A model generated the notes under the pieces. It was given only the letters and a program-made list of their open reading frames with translations, did not search any database and was not told the DNA's origin. A stretch of 64,000 nt of DNA from Mercenaria mercenaria (lineage: Eukaryota; Mollusca; Bivalvia; Venerida; Veneridae), in the NCBI RefSeq assembly GCF_021730395.1, contig NC_069362.1:91652001-91716000 (forward strand), given 5' to 3'. Shown here piece by piece: positions 23,801 through 35,704 of this stretch. The position numbers were made by a program, and so were the translations under genes. How positions within the stretch are numbered: the first letter of the stretch is position 1; each line of letters starts with the position of its first letter.

Positions 23801-23977
23801 GGTGGAAACAAGACCAAAGGGAAAGGAAAAGGAAACCAGACAAAAGAGACAAATGGAAAACTAAACATGAAACAGGACACTCAACAAGCTGAAGAAAAAT
23901 CTTTCAACTCAAGCAGTGGTAATTCTGGACAGAGTGATTTTTCAAATACTTGGACAAAAACTTTAACCAAAAGTTGA
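17847..23977 (+). CDS. RPP21: RPP21, RNase P/MRP protein subunit p21 (Rpr2/Snm1 family), five exons
   Basis: Coding exons: 17847-17909, 18419-18519, 19393-19475, 21880-22055 and 23801-23977, 600 nt in all, encoding 199 residues. Every junction has GT/AG and the phases (0, 2, 1, 0) agree. The protein starts with KIKGIAFEDVHKRVNFLYQ after Met-Val, then AAYQSLLRNPEDLSLCRFY and IARRQGIQLHPDMKRKLC. The zinc ligands are CKRC (exon 3) and CLEC in TVVTCLECGTFRRF (exon 4), and WMDRQEAW matches the family's W-x-DRPEA block. The family subunit helps RNase P mature tRNA 5' ends in the nucleus. Human RPP21 has 154 residues; the extra length here is a Lys/Gly/Asn/Ser-rich tail in exon 5. Identity rests on recalled human sequence. 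Exon 4 is partly duplicated upstream (20994-21091), and a SINE abuts the exon 5 acceptor. Confidence 0.9.
19628..20605 (+). mobile_element. Satellite-cored HINE-like element, family 2 (in RPP21 intron 3)
   Basis: The 5' end is TATACCCCCACAAAACGAAG, which folds on GGGAGGGTATA. GTCGGTCGGTCC follows, then units of about 120-145 bp built around GGTCAAAGGTCAAGGTCACAG, TTCCGGATGATAACTTGAGAA and ATGACCAGCAGATGACCCC. The 3' end has the inverted subterminal repeat GTGGGGGTATA (about 20568-20578) and then the hairpin GTCAC-TCCT-GTGAC. The core monomer is the same as in the right half of the element at 40044-41926, in opposite orientation. Confidence 0.65.
20994..21091 (+). pseudogene. Duplicated partial exon 4 of RPP21 (pseudo-exon)
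   Basis: This is preceded by the same TTGTCTTTAG acceptor as the real exon and stays open with one conservative change (TIVTC for TVVTC). After WMDRQ it runs into intronic duplicate sequence and reads FHSHFLPQLFEE before a stop. If spliced in, it would give a shortened product that keeps both zinc-ligand pairs but loses the tail. There is no evidence that it is used. Confidence 0.7.
21440..21668 (+). mobile_element. Eroded copy of the TIR element at 32661
   Basis: It shares TTGGACAGTACCATTAACTG, GGGGTGCTTACCAAAAAGAT and GTGATCATGATCTACACTGG with the element at 32661-32967. The right terminal repeat (AGCATGGTAAGGGTTAAAA) is clear; the left one is eroded. Confidence 0.6.
22056..23460 (+). other. 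RPP21 intron 4, repeat debris
   Basis: No exon is seen here. Near 22990-23045 the sequence GCATTGCTGTCCTTAGACAG then CTCTTGTT matches the 3' end style of the hairpin-ended elements, so a diverged copy probably lies in 22790-23045. Confidence 0.4.
23461..23790 (+). mobile_element. tRNA-derived SINE, molluscan V-SINE-like
   Basis: A box TAGCCTAGTGG (23471-23481) and B box near GGGTTCAATTTC (about 23513-23524) are followed by a central region with GTGTCGGTATAATGTGACTG. The LINE-like tail reads TTATATGACTGAAAAATTG and then AAAGACGTTAAACCTGAACA. The layout resembles the RUDI/V-SINE type described from molluscs (from memory, not searched). It ends about 10 bp before the exon 5 acceptor of RPP21 and so supplies most of the sequence where branch point and pyrimidine tract should be. 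Confidence 0.75.
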
Positions 23978-24308
23978 GTGTGTGAAACTAATGCTTGTAC
24001 AAAGAAGGAAAAAGGTCAGTGTGACAGCATGCTTGTTTCTGTAAGTTACTCATGTTCGTCAGAAACCGTGTCATTAGGTCAGTAATGGAGCTACAAAACC
24101 TAGGTGTTTTGTCAAGGGATATGAAAAGAATATGAATTACCACTAACACATTACCATTATATAGTGTGTTTAAATGTTTCATTTCAGCAAACTACTTTAG
24201 TATTATAAATGTTAGTGTAAATTACAAATTACAGAATTATCTTGTGTTTCATTTCTAAGGTAACGTCGCAACTGCTAACCTGGCCCAATACTATTATGTT
24301 CCTGTCAT

Positions 24309-24314
24309 AATAAA
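24309..24314 (+). promoter_or_regulatory. Candidate polyadenylation signal of RPP21
   Basis: AATAAA lies about 330 bp after the RPP21 stop codon, in non-repetitive AT-rich sequence. It is the first perfect match downstream that I noticed. Confidence 0.4.
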
Positions 24315-25140
24315 TTTGATCAGTTTGAGATTATCAGTGATAAATTTAATCTTTCTGTGTAAGGCCAGTTTGTTCGGTTTAATTTGATACTGCAAAATTT
24401 AGATCCAGATTGATTAAACTGATGTACATAGGGAAAATAAATGAAATGTATGTTGTTTTTTGCATTTTTATGAATTTTTTGACATGAACAAGCTATCAGA
24501 CTCACATAGACATGCCATTGTCCAATATCTTCATTCACATTGAAGAGACCATATCAGAGCTCTTCGCATACTTCGATTTTTCAAAATATATTGGTTTTTA
24601 CAAGTGCACCGGTTATGATAAAAATGTAAACAACGGACTCTGTCTGTGAATCATTGGAATGAATGAATGACAGTTGATCTTAGTCATAATACTGATTGAC
24701 AGTGAATGCTAATGACTTATGTGCTGCAGAAAGGTATTTAGTTTGTAACGTAATTTCCTATCAATTGAAATCTTCTCAAAAGTCGTAAAATGATTGCTTA
24801 AATTTGGACAAAGCTCGCTGTCTTTGCTGTTCTCAAGCTGCTAAAAGGGCAAATATAAAAGATTCAGTATAAGTTATATTTCACTGGTACTACCAGTTAG
24901 TCAGTTCATACTCTAAGAAACACGTCGGAGAAATTTGGGCAGTTTTGACCGATTAAAATGTTGGCAAAATTAGATTATATTTCTTCTTTACACGAAAATT
25001 GCCATTAGGTAACAAAGCGAATGTGCCGATAATCTGGAGTACACCGAACATGTTATTGTCACAAAATTGTTCCAGTTCACGTAATGTAGTCGGGAAGAGA
25101 ATATGGATGCACTTAAACTGCCTAGCTATAACTATAGCTA
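24315..25140. other. Intergenic DNA, nothing recognised
   Basis: AT-rich and apparently non-coding on both strands. Confidence 0.45.
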
Positions 25141-25149
25141 CTGCTGTTA

Positions 25150-25215
25150 TAGGGAAGTGGTAGTGTCTGCCTTAGGTGTGAGAGATTCTGGGTTTGAGTC
25201 CCGGTCAGAGCTTAA
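25150..25215 (+). mobile_element. Possible tRNA-derived SINE remnant
   Basis: GTGGTAGTGTCTGCC followed at tRNA spacing by GGGTTTGAGTCCCGG looks like decayed A and B boxes. The stems do not close, and no body or tail was recognised. Confidence 0.3.
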
Positions 25216-27105
25216 ATATTTGCATTCTGTTACAGCATGTTTTTGCTGTTATCAAACTGTTCCAGATGTTCTATATTTTTAGCGAACAGCATCATGGATC
25301 ATTATTTAGCAATCCAGATCACAGCTGAATTGTTAAATCAAATGCACCCAAATATTCAATATATTATGTCCCTTTGATGTTTCTGCTCACCATGTTCAAG
25401 AAGAGTTATACATTTCCATGCTTCTGGTTAAAATGTCAGTATATCTATTTTTGAGAAATACATGGATATTTGCCTTCATTTCAAAGCTTTTTAACTTTAT
25501 ACCTATGATTTGAGAAAGTTAGGTACTATCTCTACACACTGGATCATTAAACACTCCAGTTACAGCTCCAGCTTCCTCAGATGTGCCCAATTTCGCTATC
25601 CAGCATCAAAATAGTCGAGCGCGCCGTCTCCTGTGCAACTCTTGTTGTTGTATCTTACTTTTGTTTATTGTTTTGTCATATATTTGCAAAAGGTCTGAAT
25701 ATTTGGTTGTTAGTAGAAAGTGTTACTAAATCTGTTGTTTTGGATTACCTCCCTTTATGGTGCTGTTAGTGCAAGAACATGTGCAATATTGAACAAAGTG
25801 CTTTCTTAACCTTTTCATTATGCATATTCTCTAATTGGACAGCTGATTTATCTGTTTCTTATATAAAACTAAAATGATTATGGGAAAGTTTAGAAAAAAA
25901 CGACTCACTGACAGTATGATTGTATTTTTATTGACAACCATCTTATACAAGGAAATAATGAATCTTAAAACATTGTTATTATATATACATTGAACATAGA
26001 CTACTAATGAAAACACAATTTGCACAACAACAAAAAAGGTGAAACAGAACTTGTGAGTCCTTTGACTTTATCCATTACCTAATAATTACTGTTACCTTTC
26101 TAAATGAGGATGAAGCTCAAGTTATATCTGACAAATAAAACTTGGTATCTCATACAGACTGAAGTGTTGTGTAGCATTTGTTACATTATATGGAATGAAG
26201 TTTGAGTTTGTTCATATTTGAACAGTATAATTGTCTGAAAATAATGACAGAACTTGTCATAGAAGGAAAGCATCAGTATAAATTGAGCTCTGAACAGTAT
26301 AAAACAAACATGTCATTGCTTTGTTTAATGGACCAAATGACATCACATTGAATAAAGAAGGAAAAAAGTCAAATGAGGTATAATATATTGAGAAAAACAT
26401 TCCCTAAGTGTACACTTCAAACATATACAATATTGCTTCAGAATAAGTGTAATCAAGAAATACCTTAAACTGGTTTGATTGTTGTACAATATAACACAAT
26501 AAAAAGGCATCTACACATCAAAGTCAAATAAAATAGTAACCACAATCTTGCAGTAAAAAAAGTACAACAGTAATCAAAATATGTAATACATGAAAAAAAA
26601 GCACCTGATAAATACATGTAAAAACCAAACTACAGGTAATTTCTAAATTTACACAAACAGAAATCTTTTTACAGATGACACAAAAGTTAAACAGAGGTAC
26701 AAGCAACTTACTGATCGCAAGATGCTGTTATTTATCAGACAAAAGAAAGCAAATGAAATGTCTTTAATGGCATGAAAAATAAATAATAAAATCAATTTGG
26801 CCAAAAGTCTGTATTATTGAATTAGCCAGCTGTAATAATGAGGATATTTCCAGTTTAAATTGTATTTTACAGAAAAGGGGTGTATCTTAAATTATGAAAC
26901 AAATGGGCTATTCGGAAGAACTAAATATGCCTGGTCGAAGGTGGAGGGATACAGGTTTGGTGTTGTTTGTCTGTGAATGTGTTTGTACATACAGTAGGAT
27001 AGTTATGTGGCTAGGAGAACAATAGATAACATTAATTTTATTCATTCCATTTCTTGCATGTGGCTAAAATTCTTTTATATGGTGGCTAAAAAGAACAATA
27101 GTGAA
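25216..27105. other. Long AT-rich intergenic stretch without recognised content
   Basis: Only short chance frames; no repeat ends, splice-bounded frames or RNA genes were recognised. The 25900-26800 part is notably A/T-skewed and could be 3' UTR or old repeat, but I have no positive evidence. Confidence 0.4.
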
Positions 27106-27108
27106 CAA

Positions 27109-27190
27109 CAAGAGCTGTCGGAGGACAGCAACGCTCAACTATTCAACAGCCTTGTCAGTTGAATGAAAATGTAAGTTGAAAAAGGGGAAT
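27109..27190 (-). mobile_element. Terminal part of another hairpin-ended repeat family
   Basis: AACAAGAGCTGTCGGAGGACAGC (hairpin GCTGTC-GGAG-GACAGC next to AACAAGAG) is followed by AACGCTCAACTATTCAACAG. The complement of this end occurs near 21300-21356 and 23005-23045, and a relative near 39648. Read on the - strand it ends in the same CTCTTGTT as the satellite-cored elements. Confidence 0.5.
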
Positions 27191-27451
27191 AATTATCCAT
27201 ATTGACACATTGTACAGTAAATAATGTTTTAGATGAGAGAAGTGGAAAATCCACGAAAACCACCATGCCATCAAGTTCTGTTTAAAAAGGGTCATGTTCT
27301 GTTATACATATTTGACTGCATCCAATCAGGCAATTCAGGTGTAGATACAACAAGCACAAATGTGTCATTCAGCCCGAGTTCACTATTAGTATGACCATAC
27401 CCATACCGCAGCTAATTCACTCTTTTTTTTTGTTAAAAAAAGAAAGGTCTG

Positions 27452-27530
27452 AACCAGGATTTGAACCTCGATCAGTCCTTTCAACATTGCATCATGTACA
27501 ATAGACCAACACTTCAGCCCACCACACCAA
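27452..27530 (-). mobile_element. Antisense tRNA-derived SINE fragment
   Basis: On the - strand GTGGTGGGCTGAAGTGTTGG and, at tRNA distance, GAGGTTCAAATCCTGG form recognisable A-box and B-box regions. The flanks do not form a closed acceptor stem, so this is a SINE head and not a tRNA gene. Confidence 0.45.
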
Positions 27531-28070
27531 GGTGGAACTTTCACAGTATACAGATTAATAAGTTGTTGAGTAAAAACCATTTTTCTATTTTTAGCAAAAA
27601 AAATGACCTTGACCATAGTGACCCCAAAATGTATTCTCAGGCTTGTCTTTGATAAAAACTACCTACACACCAGGTTTTCTGACACAAACTAAGGATATTG
27701 AGTGGAAACAATTCTTTATTTTAGTAACATTAATACAGTCCAAAGCCATTTCTTCATTTAAGTTTGCTATACACCAGTTAGATGACAGTAAGTAAATCCT
27801 TACTAAAGCTATAAACTGAAAAGTACCTTTTTGATAGTCACAATGAAAAAAGTATTTTAGTAATTGTGAACTTGATCTTGACATTTTTTTACAAAAAGTT
27901 AGGCTTTGGACATGATTTCCTTTCCACATTACAAAGGGTACATTAGACCAATGCTGTAGATCACAGCACTTCAATGGCATTTTCTAAGTATACAGATTTA
28001 TAAAGTAATAAATTAATTAAATCATTAAGTAATGCTGACCTTGAACTTGACCCCACTGACCAACCTTGAT

Positions 28071-30050
28071 TTTTAGCTCACCTGAGCACGAAGTGCTCAA
28101 AGGTGAGCTTTAGTGATCACCCTGTGTCCGGCGTCCGTCGTCGTCCGTCGTCCGTCCGTCCGTCCGTCCGTCGTCAACAATTTGACTGTTAACACTCTAG
28201 AGGTCACATTTTTGACCCAATCTTAATGAAACTTGGTCAGAATGTTACCCTCAATAAAATCTTGGACGAGTTCGATATTGGGTCATCTGGGATCAAAAAC
28301 TAGGTCATCAGGTCAAATCAAAGGAAAAGCTTGTTAACACTCTAGAGGTCACATTTTTGGCCCAATCTTATTGAAACTTGGTCAGAATGTTACCCTCAAT
28401 AAAATCTTGGACGAGTTCGATATTGGATCATCTGGGATCAAAAACTAGGTCATCAGGTCAGATCAAAGGAAAAGCTTGTTAACACTCTAGAGGTCACATT
28501 TTTGGCCCAATCTTAATGAAACTTGGTCCCGAATGTTACCCTCAATAAATCTTGGACGAGTTCGATATTGGGTCATCTGGGTCAAAAACTAGGTCATAAG
28601 GTCAAATCAACGGAAAAGCTTGTTAACACTCTAGAGGTCACAATTTTGGCCCAATCTTAATGAAACTTGGTCAGGATGTTACCCTCAATAAAATTTTGGA
28701 CGAGTTGGATATTGGGTCATCTGGGGTCAAAAATTAGGTCACCAGGTCAAATCAAAGGAAAAGCTTGTTAACACTCTAGAGGTCACATTTTTGGCCCAGT
28801 CTTAATGAAACTTGGTCAGAATGTTACCCTTAATAAAATCTTGGACGAATTCGATATTTGGTTATCTGGGTTCATAAACTAGGTCACCAGGTCAAATCAA
28901 AGGAAAAGCTTGTTAACACTGTAGAAGCCGCATTTATGACTGTATCTTCATGAAACTTGGTCAGATTGTTAATATTGATGATCTTAAAGTCCGGTTTGAA
29001 TCTGGGTCATGTAGGATAAAAAACTAGGTCACCAAGCCAAATCAAATGAAAAGCTAGTTTACACTGTAGAGGCCACATTTATGACCATATCTTAATGAAA
29101 CTTGGTCAAAATGTTAATCTTGATGATCTATAGCTCAATTTCAAATCTGGGTTAGGTGGGTCAAAAACTAGGTCACTAGGTCATATCAAAGGAAAAGCTT
29201 GTTAACACTCTAGAGGCCACATTTATGACTATATCTTCATGAAACTTAGTCAGAATGTTAAACTTGATGATCTTTAGGACAAATTTGAATCTGCGTCATG
29301 TCGGGTCAAAAACTAGGTCACCAGGTCAAATCAAAGGAAAAGCTAATTAACACTGTAGAGGCCACATTTATGACCATATCTTAATGAAACTTGGTCAGAA
29401 TGTTAATCTTGATGATCTTTAGGTCAAGTTTAAATCTGGGTCAGATGGAGTCAAAAACTAGGTCACTAGGTCATATCAAAGGAAAAGCTTGTTAACACTC
29501 TAGAGGCCACATTTATGACTGTATCTTCATGAAACTTAGTCAGAATGTTAAACTTGATGGTCTTTAGGTCAAGTTCGAATCTGGGTCATGTCGGGTCAAA
29601 AACTAGGTCACGGGGGTCAAATAAAAGGAATAGCTAGTTAACACTTTAGAGGCCACATTTATGACCATATCTTAATGAAACTTGGTCAGAATGTTAATCT
29701 TGATGATCTATAGGTCAAGTTTAAATCTTGGTCAGGTGTGTTAAAAAACTAGGTCACTAGGTCAAATCAAAGGAAAAGCTTGTTAACACTCTAGAGGCCA
29801 CATTTATGACTGTATCTTCTTGAAACTTAATCAGAATGTTAATCTTGGTGATCTTTAGGTCAAGTTTAAATCTGGGTCATGTGGGGGCAAAAACTAGGTC
29901 ACCTGGTCAAATCAAAGGAAAAGCTAGTTAACACTTTAGAGGCTACATTTATGACCATATCTTAATGAAACTTGGTCAGAATGTTGATCTTGATGATCTT
30001 TAGGTCAATAGGTCAGGTGAGCGATACAGGGCCTTCATGGCCCTCTTGTT
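28071..30050 (+). mobile_element. Satellite-cored HINE-like element, family 3 (largest copy)
   Basis: The 5' end TTTTAGCTCACCTGAGC folds on AAGTGCTC and AAGGTGAGC. TCCGTCGTCCGTCCGTCC follows (28134-28170), then about 13 tandem units of about 145 bp (AAGCTTGTTAACACTCTAGA at about 28328, 28472, 28616 and so on), each with AAACTTGGTCAGAATGTTA and AACTAGGTCA. The left units are more alike than the right ones. The 3' end has TCAGGTGAGC, inverted to the start, then the hairpin GGGCC-TTCAT-GGCCC and CTCTTGTT. Nothing coding. Confidence 0.7.
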
Positions 30051-30476
30051 TCTGTAGTTACCTATAAGCTAAGTTAAACTTCAATACATCAATGCATGTT
30101 TTCTTCTAGTAACAGTGCCCTTGACCTTGATCCTAGTGACCTTATAAAAAACCTGGTTAAAAATATCAGCACACACACACTTGCACACATACACAGGCAA
30201 GAACATTCAGTATAAATATACAACATTAAATCATCTACCTGATAATTTCAAAAGTGGAGACAAACAAAAACAAATAAATTTAAATCTTCAACGAAAGACA
30301 ATTTCCACATACAAAATTTTACAGGTTAACAGCTCATGTTTTCATCTTGCTCAGATCTTACCCAGACAAGATACAGGAAAGATATACAATCTGATTGTCT
30401 TTATAAATTACAAATCATTTTAGGCATCAAAAAGCAAAACCATACAAATCATTATCACCTTATAATTCTAAATACA

Positions 30477-31520
30477 AACAAGAGCACCGCCTTGCGGGTG
30501 CTGACGCTCATCTGATTTTTTTTTGTGTAATAGAAATATTGTCCTACCCATGATTTTCTAAGTCTAAAAAGGGCCATCATTCTTGCAAAAAGCAGGATAG
30601 AGTTATGTTTCTTGATGTTCAGTGTCCACTTATGATGGTGAAAAACTGTTGCAAGTTTTAAAGCAATAGCTTTGATAGTTTATGAGAAAAGTTGACTTAA
30701 ACATAATACTCAACCAAGAAAATGATTTTCTAAGTCCAAAAGGGGCAATAATTATAACAAAAAGCAGGATGGAGTTATGTTGCTTGCTGTACAGGGTCAG
30801 CTTATGATGGTGAACAAGTGCTGCAAGTTTCAAAGCAATAGCTTTGATAGTTTAAGAGAAAAAGTTGACCTAAACATAAAACTTAACCAAGAAATCTGAT
30901 ATTTTCTAAGTCCAAAAAGGGCCATAAATCTTGCAAAAAGCAGGATGGAGTTATGTCTCTTGCTGTACAGGGTCAACTTATGATGGTGAACAAGTGTTGC
31001 AAGTTTTAAAGCAATAGCTTTGACAGTTTAGGAGAAAAGCTGACCTAAACATAAAACTTAACCAAGAAAACTGATTTTCTAAGTCCAAAAGGGGCAATAA
31101 TTCTTGCAAAAAGCAAAATGGAGTTATGTTTCTTGATGTACAGGGTCTGCTTATGATGGTGAACAAGTATTCCAAGTTTCAAAGCAATAGCTTTGACAGT
31201 TTAGGAGAAAAGTTGACCTAAACATAAAACGTAACCAAGAAATCTGATATTTTCTAAGTACAAAAGGGGCCATAAATCTTGCAAAAATCAAGATGGAGTT
31301 ATGTTTCTTGCTATACAGGGTCAGCTTATGATGGTGAACAAGTATTCCAAGTTTCAAAGCAATAGCTTTGATAGTTTAGGAGAAAAGCTGACCTAAACAT
31401 AAAACTTAACCAGGCAACGCCGACGCAGACGCCGGCGCCGATGCCGACGCCGACGCCGACAACCGCTCAAGTGATGACAATAACTCATCATTTTTTTTCA
31501 AAAAATCAGATGAGCTAAAA
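30477..31520 (-). mobile_element. Satellite-cored HINE-like element, family 4
   Basis: On the - strand: 5' TTTTTAGCTCATCTGAT, a GC-rich run of GCCGAC/GTCGGC hexamers (31416-31463), then about five units of about 174 bp (AGCAATAGCTTTGA recurs near 30664, 30837, 31012, 31184 and 31361). After these come ATCAGATGAGC (inverted to the start), the hairpin AGCACCCGC-AAG-GCGGTGCT and the end CTTGTT. The core shares nothing obvious with family 3, but the plan and both ends do. Confidence 0.7.
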
Positions 31521-32660
31521 ATGTATATACTTGATAATTTATTTCACTTAAGCATTAAACTCATCACTTACATTTCTATTTGTTTATCTATTTTACTTTA
31601 CTGAAAAAACATGACAGATTTCAATCAGTTATTAGGTAAATTTTAAAACAGTTAAAATATTACAAAACAAATCATCAGTATAATTTGAAAACAATGAAAA
31701 GATACATGTATCAATTATCACAGAAATTTCTTCATGAAAGCAGTTCATGTAAATCTTCATAGAAGAAAAATTCTTGTGGGTATAAAAACACTATAAGACC
31801 AATATATGAATAAATTTACATGTTAACTTGGTACTATAAAATATGTTGTTGTTTTTTCTCTGTCCTCTGAATACAGTCAGCTGTTTACAGACTGATAAAG
31901 GTCACAACTGAAGACTTACAGAAAAGCTTTCATGGACGTACATATATAATAACATTAAATGGGTCTAAAGATAACAGTCTGGTCACAAAAGAAAGTTAAA
32001 CTTTATGCTTCCTCACTATGTTTTCAGCCTATGTTTTCAGCCTAAGACATGTTTTCATATAAGAGTAAATAGTAAAATGCAGAGAAATGTAAAAAAAATT
32101 TAAATACCTTGGGTTTGAAATAAAACTGATTTTATGAAAATAATATCAATTTCTCCTTTAAGTGTTTCTAAATTAACCAATGTATCAGAATTTGAAACTT
32201 TTATATTAAAGAAAATGTAAATATTTACAAATACTTAGTTTAAAGTATTGTTTTGTTGCACTTTATGCCAAAGAATTTACTTGTTGAAGTACCTGTTACA
32301 CAAAGACTGCCAAGAGTTTTGTTAAACAGTCTATTTTTATCAAAATATTGCTTTCTGCAGTAAAAAAAATATATTCTTCCTTAAATTCATGAAACTTCCA
32401 ACTTTTTAACAAAACAATTGTCTTTGAGTTACTCAGGTATCATTACCTAGCTGTATGTAACTTTGTTTTTGATCACCTTAAAGTTCATTTGCTTAGTTAC
32501 ATCATCAGCAACTTCCGGTGTTTTAGAAGTATACTATATTTTAGCAGAGACAGTTTTAGTCAGCAAAACAACTTAACGATAAAGCATGAAACCAGACCCT
32601 AATCTTTGGATACAGACCAACAATAACTAAACTTTATATGGGATAATGCTTGAGACGGTT
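31521..32660. other. Intergenic AT-rich DNA, nothing recognised
   Basis: No coding or repeat signature seen. Confidence 0.45.
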
Positions 32661-32967
32661 CAGTTTTAACCCTTACCCTGCTTAAGTTCTATAATGAACT
32701 TGTCCATCTTTCAGTTTGGACAGTACAATTAACTGTTAACAGGGGTTATTACCAAAAAGATACTGACTGAATGGCGAACAGTGCAGATCACTTTGGACAG
32801 TACAATTAACTGTTAAAACTTAAAAGGGGTGCTTACCAAAAAGATAATGACTGAATGGCAAACAGTGCAGATCTTGATCAAACTGCACAGATGTGCAGGC
32901 TGATCATGATCTACACTGGTCACAAAGGCAGAATCAGTTGCGTCCAGCATGATAAGGGTTAAAACTG
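32661..32967. mobile_element. MITE-like element with 22-bp terminal inverted repeats
   Basis: The left end CAGTTTTAACCCTTACC and the right end, ending TAAGGGTTAAAACTG, are inverted copies over about 22 bp with few mismatches. The interior holds a tandem duplication of about 90 bp (TTGGACAGTACAATTAACTG appears twice). It is non-coding. A diverged copy is at 21440-21668. The superfamily cannot be fixed because no clear target-site duplication was found. Confidence 0.7.
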
Positions 32968-33502
32968 TGTTTGGAATCATTCAATTAAATGCAAGAATTT
33001 TAAATCTTCTTTTCAGAATTTAGTTTTATCATGTTGGGCCCTGGTTATGTTAATGATGAATACCATGATGCTTAAAATCAAGTTAAAAAGTAGTCATACC
33101 TAGTAACTGTTACGATTATGAAATATCCTTATGCTTACAAGCAAAGTTATCAATATTGAACAAAAAATGCTCTCTTTTCAATCAAGCTTCTGTATTGTTC
33201 ATCTTTTATGAATCCAGTCAGCCTTCATTTCAAACGTTATCCCATATAAACTAATGTGGTTGTACAAATCACATGATGAGCAAGGTCCATCACTCTGACT
33301 GGCTTTCTTCCATCTAGGAGCTTTCCTGAGGGAGGATTTATGCCCCTAGACATCATTCTTCCATCAAAATGGGAACTCTACTCAAATATATGCGACATGT
33401 ACAATCCCTCTAAGATTTCCTACAAGCAAAACTTTTAACTGAGTATGGCATGTTCTGGACAGACAACACACATCTTCTACCTGTTCATAAGGAGATATTT
33501 AA

Positions 33503-34815
33503 AACAAGAGGACCATGATGGTCCTGAATCGCTCACCTGTCCCAACATGACCCAGTTTTGAACCTAGTATGACGTCGTTTTTTTTCTATTATTTGACATA
33601 GTGACCTAGTTTTTGAGCTCATGTGACCCAGTTTTGAACCTGACCTAGATATCATCAAGAACATTCAGACCAACTTTCATACAGATCCCATGAAAAATAT
33701 GGCCTCTAGAGAGGTCACAAGGTTTTTTCATTATTTGACCTACTGACCTAGTTATTGATGGCATGTGACCCAGTTTCAAACTTGACCTAGATATCATCAA
33801 GATGAACATTCTGACCAATTTTCATGAAGATCTTGTCAAAAATATGGCTTCTAGAGAGGTCACAAGGTTTTTCTATTTTTAGACCTACTGACCTAGTTTT
33901 TAACCACAGTTGACCCAGTTTCGAACTTGGCCTAGATATCATCAAGACGAACATTCAGACCAACCTTCATACAGATCCCATGAAAAATATGGCCTCTAGA
34001 GAGGTCACAAGGTTTTTTCATTATTTGACCTACTGACCTAGTTATTGAAGGCACGTGACCCAGTTTCGAACTTGACCTAGATATCATCAAGGTGAACATT
34101 CTGACCAATTTTCATGAAGATCCATTCAAAAGTATGACCTCTAGAGAGGTCACAAGGTTTTTCTATTTTTAGACCAAATGACCTAGTTTTTGACCGCAGC
34201 TGACCCAGTTTCAAACTTGACCTAGATATCATCAAGATGAACATTCAGACCAATTTTCATACAGATCCCATGAAAAATATGGCCTCTAGAGAGGTCACAA
34301 GGTTTTTCTATTATTTGACCTACTGACCTAGTTTTTGAAGGCACGTGATCCAGTTTCGAATTTGATCTAGACATCATCAAGGTGAACATTCTGACCAATT
34401 TTCATGAAGATCCCATGAAAAATATGGCCTCTAGAGAGGTCACAAGGTTTTTCTATTATTTGACCTACTGACCTAGTTTTTGAAGGCACGTGATCCAGTT
34501 TCGAACTTGATCTAGACATCATCAAGGTGAACATTCTGACCAATTTTCATGAAGATCTTGTGAAAAATATGGCCTCTAGAGAGGTCACAAGGTTTTTCTA
34601 TTTTTAGACCTACTGACCTAGTTTTTGACCGCTCGTGACCCAGTTTTGAACTTGACCTAGATATCATCAAGATGAACATTCTGACAAATTTTCATAAAGA
34701 TCCCATGAAAAATGTGACCTCTAGAGAGGTCACAAGCAAAAGTTTACGCACGGACGGACGGACGCTGCGCGATCACAAAAGCTCACACTGTCACTATGTG
34801 ACATGTGAGCTAAAA
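33503..34815 (-). mobile_element. Satellite-cored HINE-like element, family 5
   Basis: On the - strand: 5' TTTTTAGCTCACATGTCAC folding on TGACAGTGTGAGC, then TTTTGTGATCGC and GTCCGTCCGTCCG. About eight units of about 146 bp follow (CTAGAGAGGTCACAAGG on the + strand recurs at about 33706, 33851, 33999, 34141 and onward). After these come GGTGAGC, the hairpin GGACCATCATGGTCC and TCTTGTTTT. The 5' end is closely related to family 3; the core is only distantly similar. Confidence 0.7.
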
Positions 34816-35704
34816 ATAGCTCTATTTTCACTTCGAATTAAACAATCAGGTAAATCAAGGTAAATTTGAACAAAGTATGATCTTAGACAGTCATGTATAT
34901 AAATGGATCATTCTATCTTGACATGAATAATTATTCTATAACAAAAAATTTAAAATACTGGAATATCATTGTTTTTCTTACGTTCCTGCAGAAACTAGTA
35001 TGTTGTAATTCAATTATCTAAGGCAAATGAAAATGTTATTTGTGTTGCCATGGCAACCAGAATTCAAAAGCACCAGTGCACCATAAGAATACAGACGCAT
35101 ATAGTTGAAAGGCCTGTGATGAAACAAAAAATACATGGTTAAGATATCTTTCAGTAAAGTCATTTTAAACTGTTTCTAAATAGTCAAATGTATAATGTAT
35201 AGTAAGTGAAATGCATAGTCTGTCACATAAATGACATGAATAATACACACCATACACCAGGACATAATACTGCTTTCATGATGTTCTTAAATTCAGGTCT
35301 CTAAATGCTTTTAGTGCCTAACTTAAAACCACTGTAAGTCTTAAAATAGTGAAGATAATTTCTCAGATTTGAAAGGTTAAAGATTGTGCTTCATGAATAT
35401 TTCGTTATCTCAATTTTGATTTCTTGTCACTAATACAGGTTTTGACATGGAATAGCCCATATATGATTTAATGATTTATTAGCGCTTGAAGCACTCTATA
35501 AATTGACTAAATATAATCAGTTATGTTAAAGAATATTGTGGCATTTATAATGTCCTGTTATCCATTCCAAACTATCTATGATTTGTTTGGATCCCTTTCA
35601 AGTTAACCATGGGTTTTTTAGCAAACAAAACTTATAAGAGGATGTAGATGAAAAAGGTATGCTGTTGAGAAATTATCCAAATTTACCCTACTAAGAGATG
35701 AAGA
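34816..35704. other. Intergenic DNA downstream of MSRB1
   Basis: AT-rich; no gene or repeat end recognised. Confidence 0.4.

Noticed and set aside
28071-30050. A CRISPR-like or centromeric satellite array
   Set aside because: Units of about 145 bp are adjacent with no spacers, and the array is bounded by element ends that recur elsewhere in the window.
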